A DNA stretch of 64,000 nucleotides, taken from Siphonodentalium dalli (Eukaryota; Mollusca; Scaphopoda; Gadilida; Siphonodentaliidae). The stretch lies in contig CP136061.1 in assembly GCA_032622095.1 (NCBI GenBank), positions 86,402,324-86,466,323 on the forward strand, given 5' to 3'. Shown here piece after piece: positions 58,501 through 64,000 of the stretch (within the stretch, counting starts at the first letter, position 1; every line of letters starts with the position of its first letter). The translations under genes and the position numbers were made by a program. The notes under the pieces were generated by a model that was not told where the DNA came from, did no database searches, and saw only the letters and a list, made by a program, of their open reading frames with translations.

Positions 58501-61500
58501 AAGTATTTAATAGTTTGCTAACAAACTCTTAAAGGTACGGTTGGCCTTGGCGGTGGGTATCCTGTGAAAATATTTCCACCCGTCAAAAACCGCCACAAAC
58601 AGAAAGAACAACAAAATGTAGACAGACTTTGTCCGTATACAAATAAGATATATCGCATAAACAGTATGTTATTGTCATATTTTCGACCATTGTTATGTAA
58701 ACAGAAGCCTAAAAAGTAACTTTTCTGGTGTTTGTTGATATTATGATGGTAAACATAAAGAGCGTTCTTTGTGGATTAATTCCTGATATGGAACGAATAA
58801 AGAGCGTTTATGCCATTTGTGTGTGATTAGCCAGCAGCATTGTGTTGTCTTCTGTAACACAATCAGGCTCTTGCTTAGGTAACATATAGTAAATCTTTAT
58901 GATAACATGCTGTTTACGCGATGGTCATGGTATTATATGAACGAAACTGTATGCGTTTTTATGTTTTTTTGTTTACGGTGATTGGAACAAATATGAATAT
59001 TTTCGACAACTAAGGCCTCACGTGCCTTTAAGTCATGGTTCATTAATGTAGACAGGCATATGAGATAATATGACTAACCTTCCAAATGAAGTCTTTTTCC
59101 CGGAGATTGGAGTTGAATGTTGCTGCTGCATTTGAGCATCTCCTACAAGGATTTATATCATAGTCACGTCATAGTCAATGACAATTAGAATTGTAAATTG
59201 GATTTCTTCGATGAAGACGGAAGTGGAAATTATAAATCATGTTCACTGGCATTACAAAAATAGGGACCACATTCAATGGTTTATATACTACAATCAGAAG
59301 TGTCTGAACCACCCATGTGATTGCCAACAGTGTTATCATTCATCTGAGAATATATCAAACTTAAAAATAATTCAAAATATACAGCAACACATTTCAGCCA
59401 AATCTATTGTGTGCAATACATGTATATTAATCATAACTCCCACACATTATGGCTCAGTACATGGAAGTGACGGGAGTGACGGAGTCACAGTATTATTGCA
59501 TTTCATGATTCCATGATAACAATTTACCATTCATCTACATGTACATGTATGTGAAGTAATAAATGGAAATGAAAAATCATACCTTCCTCTGTAAGGCGAA
59601 GATCAAGTGCTTCCAATCCAGCTAAGAAGGATTTCCTGAAAAAGGAATTCAATTCTATAAAGCTGTCACTGAGGTGGCGGTGACAAATGCTGTAGATGTG
59701 TACTCTCAAGTGCCTATCAAATGAGTGTTGACAGACTCGAAACTAATAACCTTATGGGAGAGAATTTCCCACAATTGCAGCAATTATTTGATAGAGACAT
59801 AGAGTGATATTGCCATCAATATTATTAATTGAAGCCAAAAATCCCACCCCTCACTATTAGGCCATCACTATTATTAATTAGGCAGTTTAAGTATCAACGA
59901 TATTAGCTAATTCCAAGCAGCAGCTCTACAAAAAAGGTTGAAAATTACTTGTAACTTGATTTCTAGGTAATGAAATGTTTGTGTTTCTCATACACATACA
60001 GGTACTCAGGGCTGGCGGTATAGAAAATCCAGGGGTGCTATTAATCGCCCTCCTAGATTTGCCTAGGGGTGCTATAGCCCTCCTCAACTGTTAACATTAT
60101 GATTTAAGTCTATTCGCAGAGTAACAGACATGTAATTGGGCATGCTGATGGTTGCTGAGCTGGAGTGCATTTTGAATATTCTATCATTGGAAGAGTGAAG
60201 ACAGGAGTGGGACAATGATATATTGATAATATAAATATTATCTAAACCATTTTGTGAAATATAATAAACTTATTATTAAAGAATTTCGAAATTTAATGAA
60301 ATCAATGTGCATTCCTTGCCATAAAAATAAAGGAAGGTTATTGTCTATAGACATGTTGAAAATCACTCCACAATTTGTGACAAATGGCACAATGTTAACA
60401 CGAAACAGGGTCAATTGGCTCAAGTTGTGAATCACCAGAGTCTGAGCTGGAATAATCATCGGTGTTACTGTCCATATATATGCCAGTCACTTACACTATC
60501 GGCGTCACTATCACTGTCTGAAGAACCAGAACTGGCATTGCTGGTCGCAGCAGACACAGATGAATTGGCTGATACTAGTAACTTTTGTTTCTTACGGGCA
60601 CGCCGGTAACGACCACGTGCCGCGAATGAATGCTATAGCCCATTTCACCAGGTGCGTTAAATCATTTTATAGTATGTATCTGCATATTTTTATATGAATG
60701 GTGAACAAACTCATAATAACATTTATATGTAGAACAGTGGGAGGGTTAAATATTTTTTAAATTCATCCACTCACCTCTTTTTGCTATGTCGTATAGGCGT
60801 TTCTGGGATGTAATCAATTTCAGTTACCATTGGATGTTCTTCTGGCTCACCTTGAAAAGGTATCACTTCCGACATTTCACTGAAACAAGATGAAAACATA
60901 TGAATTTTTTAAGATAGTGTTGGGAAATTAATGTTAGAACATTGAGAATTTGTGGTGACTGTATCAAACTTTCAGGTTGTTCTGACTCATATTTTGCATG
61001 TCAAATTTCTAGCAACATAACAGATATATGTACTACCGGTATGTACATGTATACATGTACAAGAGTGATATCTACTGTATACAAACTATATAAATTTTAA
61101 AACATTTCACCAGTAATGTTGTAAACATATGTGCAGCATGTATAACAAAAGTTCAGTATAAGTGACACAAGTTTAATCTATTGTTCATCAATGGATTATT
61201 AATATCAATAATGTTAACATGGTTGCGTCTGACAGCATAATATTACAGTATTGCTGCTGTCATGTACATACCGGTATACATGTATATCATTGCCATGAAT
61301 CTCTACTCCAGCTACGCATGTGGAGATCGTATTCCACAACTACAAAACCTGGGAACTTTTTCATGTTCTGTCAGGGAAGTTTATAACATTGAAAAAACAG
61401 TGCATGCAAAGTATTTCTTGGAGTTTATACTTATTCCCCTGGGTTCTTGACACAAATTTCCAACAACTGTAGCTCTGATGGAGTTAAAAACATTATGGAC

Positions 61501-63422
61501 CTGTTCGGGTGCGTGAAATTGATAAGTTTGTTCTCAAACACTATGCCAACCTGGGGAATGTAGCATTCGACTAACATCATTAAACATTTCAATGAAATCG
61601 GTCATAAGACTCCATAGAAAACAGTCTGAACTATGCTAATTTGTAAATATTTATATATCGATTCGGGACGCAACTATTGACGATAAACTAACACAAATGA
61701 TTTCGCCATCGAGAGTCATGGCATTTAATTAATATATAAGAATGGTGGTGTGTATTGTCAACTCTGATTAATAATCGTAAAAAATAACTACTTCAGCAAG
61801 ATTATTCTCACTTTCTATTTGATAACCCTACCGGATACCGGAGTGTTTCACATCACTTTAATTCAATTGTGTTCCTGAAAGTCTGGCGCCCATCAGCAGT
61901 TTATTTTCAGTTAATTTTAATAACCATTGGAACGTAAACAATAATCTCTAACAGAAATTATGGCACACACGAAAACTAAATGTCATTCAGATAAAAATTG
62001 CAAAACATGTGTACCCTTTGGCACATTTTTGGTGAGTGACCCCCATCAGACTGATGGGGCAGTGATGGCCGCTAATCAGCTGATGTCACTTGACTTGTCG
62101 ACGATGAACACGTCAATATTTTAGGTGAACCACTGATCAATCTATAATAGCCGATGATGGTGATTGGACTAAACATACCCCACTGGACAAAACAAGTACA
62201 TGTATTTGCCGTTCGGCCATGGTGTCAGAGTTTGTAACTGCAGTTGAGCACTGCGGCCGAACAGCAAGCACACTGCGACCGAAAGGCAACTACACCGCGG
62301 CTGAACGGCATGTACACCGTGGTTAGATTTCTGGTTTGTATCGTCTTTTTTCAGTTTAATGAACGTACACCGCAGCAACTACACCATGGCCGATCGGCAA
62401 GTACACCCCGGCCCAACTGTAGTTAGCCGGTGGAGCCACGGTGTAGTTGCATTTAAGCCGCGGTGGCAATGCTAACCGCACCGCAGTTAAGTGGACACTT
62501 GTTTTGTCCAGCAGGGTATCAATTGGTCTCCATGACAAAAAGGGGGGGGGGCTATACGGTTTTGCATCTGTTCATGTCACAGTTGTTGCCTGTTGGAATT
62601 TTTTGTTAGGGATAGGGCATCATATTCATAGCCATACTTCCGCTGAAGGGGTCACTCTCACCAAAAAAAGTGCTGAAGGGTACACAGGATTTTCAAAATG
62701 TGCTGAAGGGTAGACAGGGTTTGAAATGTCGTTCTAAAGGCATTCAGTTTTCGTATCTGCCATGATTTCTGTTAGAGAATAATTGTTTACCTTCCAATGA
62801 ATATTAAAATGTACTGAAAACAAACTGCAAATGGGCGCCAGACTTTCATAAACACAATTTGAGTAATGGTGTTCGTGCCGATTACAAATCATGTGTACCC
62901 TTCAGCACATTTTCAAACCCTGTGTACCCTTCAGCACTTTTTTTGGTGAGAGTGACCCCTTCAGCCATATGATACTGCCCATGGCATAGGCATAGCCATA
63001 GGCCTCTCTCACTCTCAGTCTCTGTTTTTATGGGGTTTTGTCACAAATTTCCAACATGCATGCCTCGATCGGTCAGTGCCACTGTTTGAAATTGAAAAAT
63101 AACAACATTTAACTTACGATTCACGGTCAGAGTCGATCTCTTTTGAAAGTTTTGCTGATGTCGATGGCAGGTCCCTCTGAGTCTGAATCTTCGACGTCTT
63201 GATCGCATCGGGGGCATTCACGAAATTTGCACAGCTTCTGCTGTGAAGTGCCAGCAAATGCTTCAAAAAATCTGTGTTGGAGCCACCGCACGCGAATCTG
63301 TGGCGCTCCCATTCTTCGTTCAACTCCCCCAGATATATTCTGGTCGAGTTGTATGCACGTTTCCTCCGCGTAGTCGCTATCTTCTTTGCTTCAGCCGAAA
63401 AAAATTTCTTCTTCGGTGCCAT
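48707..63422 (-). CDS. DDE/RNase H-fold transposase-like protein, 13 exons
   Basis: Exons in gene order: 63422-63118, 60879-60775, 59635-59583, 59142-59079, 58095-58003, 57273-56827, 55716-55385, 54574-54492, 53979-53872, 53231-53011, 51343-51275, 50364-50278, 48962-48707. All GT-AG, phases consistent, total 2223 nt = 740 residues plus stop. Order: basic N-terminus, acidic linkers (DTDSDDDDEND), a Cys/His block (CRTC...CLCVSWSC...HVNREWHSQP), AGNLLLPAAALTSGNHYQK, then the core LILAGDGRNDSPGHSAMY (D390/D394), VTDGHTQIRS (D457), HQYDLWHVAK, WIGSIKRHLWWC, HTSHLELFHSL (E610), MYCPKRMAF and RNQLAAIDHNRHLERP. The motif order matches a family of uncharacterised proteins in fish and invertebrates that I recall without a name. 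The conserved Asp/Asp/Glu suggest a nuclease. Start AAAAACATGGCA chosen over the upstream ATG at 63455 for Kozak context. No disabling lesion seen. Confidence 0.85.
49857..49862 (+). terminator. Candidate poly(A) signal of ballast gene
   Basis: AATAAA about 350 bp after the stop codon; another AATAAA-rich stretch follows at 49880-49895. Confidence 0.3.
50684..51046. repeat. Tandem pair of long near-perfect hairpins
   Basis: Two units of a 203-bp period, hairpins at 50684-50842 and 50887-51046. Each has arms of about 78 nt from 'acacagaacgac' through 'ggaaggatagaactcgaggc' to its inverse 'gttctatccttccgcgacag', closing at a GCGC-TT-GCGC loop (centre near 50965 in unit 2). Located in intron 11 of the transposase gene. 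The arms pair almost completely in RNA of either strand. Confidence 0.85.
51999..52581. mobile_element. TTAA MITE family B
   Basis: Perfect 17-bp TIRs AGGGGTACTGTACGCCA (51999) and TGGCGTACAGTACCCCT (ends 52581), flanked by TTAA at 51995-51998 and 52582-52585. 583 bp, non-coding, in intron 10 of the transposase gene. Confidence 0.9.
52678..52983. mobile_element. Truncated copy of TTAA MITE family D
   Basis: Matches 58720-59027 closely ('aaacataaagagcg', 'gtgattagccag', 'cacaatcaggctcttgctta'); the right end runs into TTAA (52984-52987). The left part is missing. Confidence 0.7.
54616..55065. mobile_element. TTAA MITE family C, complete copy
   Basis: TIRs AGGTACTCAATCC and GGATTGAGTACCT, flanked by TTAA (54612-54615 and 55066-55069). 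Longer imperfect inverted arms follow ('gaggaacctaccaatcaacg' and 'gattgatgggttcctcgact'). In intron 7 of the transposase gene. Partial copies at 955-2012. Confidence 0.85.
55835..56390. repeat. 170-bp dispersed tandem repeat, inverted, three units
   Basis: Units contain 'gaacgagt.attttggggtc', 'acatggccgcc' and 'gcacgggctacatg', the inverse of 35400-35885. Starts with 'gctcaactttgtaaagtttg', a short hairpin. In intron 6 of the transposase gene. Confidence 0.7.
56542..56655. mobile_element. Truncated TTAA MITE family A fragment
   Basis: Left end AGATGGATTATCTCTT after TTAA (56538-56541) and about 110 bp of family A sequence, then lost. No right end found. Confidence 0.6.
58533..59027. mobile_element. 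TTAA MITE family D, complete copy
   Basis: Imperfect TIRs AGGTACGGTTGGCCTTGG and CTAAGGCCTCACGTGCCT (14 of 18 match as inverse), flanked by TTAA (58529-58532 and 59028-59031). 495 bp, non-coding, in intron 4 of the transposase gene. Confidence 0.8.
60495..60609 (-). other. Possible alternative exon, phase does not fit
   Basis: The minus frame reads ARKKQKLLVSANSSVSAATS then SSDSDSDADS, ending at a good donor (AGT|GTAAGT). It would enter and leave in phase 0, whereas exons 2 and 3 of the transposase gene join in phase 2, so including it breaks the frame. Left out of the gene model; could be an alternative transcript or a coincidence. Confidence 0.25.
61876..62972. repeat. Nested foldback arms around the small TIR element
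   Basis: 61876-61970 ('tggcgcccatcagcagttta...') is inverted at 62755-62845, and 62634-62727 ('gaaggggtcactctcacc...gtgctgaagggt') is inverted at 62893-62972. An inverted-repeat structure of about 1.1 kb with the 62176-62518 element inside. Confidence 0.65.
62176..62518. mobile_element. Small TIR element with GC-rich minisatellite interior
   Basis: Left TACCCCACTGGACAAAACAA and right TTGTTTTGTCCAGCAGGGTA are inverted repeats with two mismatches. The interior repeats words like 'gcggccgaac' and 'gcaagtacaccg' at roughly 24-bp intervals. Non-coding, intron 1 of the transposase gene. TA-type target possible. Confidence 0.7.
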
Positions 63423-63459
63423 GTTTTTAACCTGAAGCACGCGAGGGAATTCCAATTAA

Positions 63460-63467
63460 TGACGTCA
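63460..63467 (-). promoter_or_regulatory. Full CRE palindrome upstream of transposase gene
   Basis: TGACGTCA, 38 bp before the chosen ATG and about 80 bp from the right transposon end. CREB/ATF sites are common in compact animal promoters. Confidence 0.45.
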
Positions 63468-63487
63468 CGGTTTACTTCTTCTCCATA

Positions 63488-63546
63488 CATAGGAATTTGC
63501 CTTCCTATGTTACCGAACGCACCTCATCGGATCTGGACCAGTTACT
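63488..63546. promoter_or_regulatory. Right terminal inverted repeat and subterminal hairpin
   Basis: The 16-bp TIR occupies 63531-63546. Inside it, CATAGGAA (63488-63495) and TTCCTATG (63502-63509) form a short stem. The left end also has a palindrome at a similar distance, though of different sequence. Confidence 0.6.
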
Positions 63547-63550
63547 TTAA

Positions 63551-64000
63551 AGATGGATTATCTCTTTAAATAACAAATTTTAAATAGTTGCGTGGGTATA
63601 AAATAATAGATATGAACTGAAGTCCTATGTCCGGAAAAGCTTCTATCAATTAATATTGATTTTATTTCGAATATTAAATCGGGCCCATTTATGTTACTAA
63701 TTTTAGAACCGACCATTCGGATGAGACCGTATTGCGATATAGGGCACTGGGCTGTTCCTACGGCTACGCAACGAATGCCAAATGTCACATATTGGTTGTT
63801 TGTTCTGTTTTGTTCCACAGATATAAGCGATAATGAGTATAATTAACGTTTATTTGTGACAAAATTGCACAATATAATTTCTGGTCTCTGTTAACAGTAA
63901 CCAATATTGTTCGTTAGCTGAACAAACACACCTTTTTAGACCAGAAAATATTCGAAATAAAATTAATATTAATCGATAGAAGCATTTCCGGACAGGAGTC
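63551..64000. mobile_element. TTAA MITE family A, cut by window end
   Basis: Left terminus AGATGGATTATCTCTTT directly after TTAA (63547-63550), which is the same TTAA that flanks the giant transposon. About 450 bp of the element are in the window. It carries the family's MEQNRTNN-type frame on the minus strand. Confidence 0.85.

Larger units (their letters stand above)
42602..63546. mobile_element. Giant TTAA transposon (Kolobok-like), about 20.9 kb, two convergent genes
   Basis: The left end AGTAACTGGTCCAGAT (42602-42617) and right end ATCTGGACCAGTTACT (63531-63546) are perfect 16-bp inverted repeats. Each is flanked directly outside by TTAA (42598-42601 and 63547-63550). The ballast-domain gene begins 148 bp inside the left end and the transposase-like gene 125 bp inside the right end, reading towards each other; no other recognisable gene lies between. 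TTAA duplications are made by Kolobok and piggyBac transposons. Kolobok is favoured because the protein lacks piggyBac hallmarks that I can see, but this is an inference. Introns contain many later insertions. Confidence 0.85.

Noticed and set aside
60495-60609. Exon of the transposase gene with RARKKQK and an acidic tail
   Set aside because: Its splice phases do not fit between neighbouring exons, whereas skipping it gives a consistent frame. Kept only as a possible alternative exon.
42602-63546. Interpretation as two ordinary host genes
   Set aside because: Intact frames and many introns fit host genes, but the matched TIRs, TTAA on both sides and gene starts just inside the ends are better explained by one element. 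Domestication of a former element cannot be excluded.

Overview
The window reads as intron-rich, AT-rich DNA from a marine invertebrate, most likely a mollusc or another lophotrochozoan. The hints are tacatgta-type microsatellite words, CR1-like LINEs with a 2A/PHD first ORF, arrays of C2H2 fingers with TGDRPYQCDIC linkers, and a P2X7-ballast gene that is not attached to a receptor. The phylum call is an inference. No rRNA, tRNA or CRISPR was seen, and no conventional housekeeping gene was recognised. Almost everything is mobile-element or zinc-finger DNA.

Layout. 0-9 kb: dispersed repeats, duplicated blocks, and a decayed charged repeat protein with an 84-bp coding minisatellite. 10-11 kb: a 9-finger C2H2 gene (-). 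11.4-15 kb: a decayed LINE with a 2A/PHD ORF1 that interrupts a duplicated repeat whose empty version lies at 3.0-3.9 kb. 16-17 kb: nested TTAA MITEs. 17.4-20.2 kb: a 5'-truncated LINE (-). 21-22 kb: an 11-finger C2H2 gene (-). 23.1-28.7 kb: a complete pogo-superfamily transposon (24-bp TIRs, TA target duplication) with a broken, intron-containing transposase, a HIRAN-like ORF and one unknown ORF. 30-35.2 kb: a LINE interrupted by two nested TTAA MITEs. 36.6-37.8 kb: a 13-finger C2H2 gene (-). 38.7-42.3 kb: large foldbacks.

The main discovery is at 42602-63546. It is a roughly 20.9-kb element bounded by perfect 16-bp inverted repeats (AGTAACTGGTCCAGAT) and by TTAA on both sides, the target duplication expected of Kolobok- or piggyBac-type transposons. 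Just inside each end starts a gene, and the two genes converge. From the left comes a 4-exon, 362-codon gene (Cys-rich N-terminus plus a P2X7 cytoplasmic 'ballast' domain). From the right comes a 13-exon, 740-codon gene for a DDE/RNase H-fold transposase-like protein. All introns are GT-AG, all phases agree and both reading frames are open. The 3' ends interleave: the last exon of each gene lies within the last intron of the other. This suggests that the ballast domain travels as an accessory gene of a large TTAA transposon, which bears on how vertebrate P2X7 acquired its C-terminal domain. The introns have been filled with other MITEs and hairpin elements, several of which also use TTAA.
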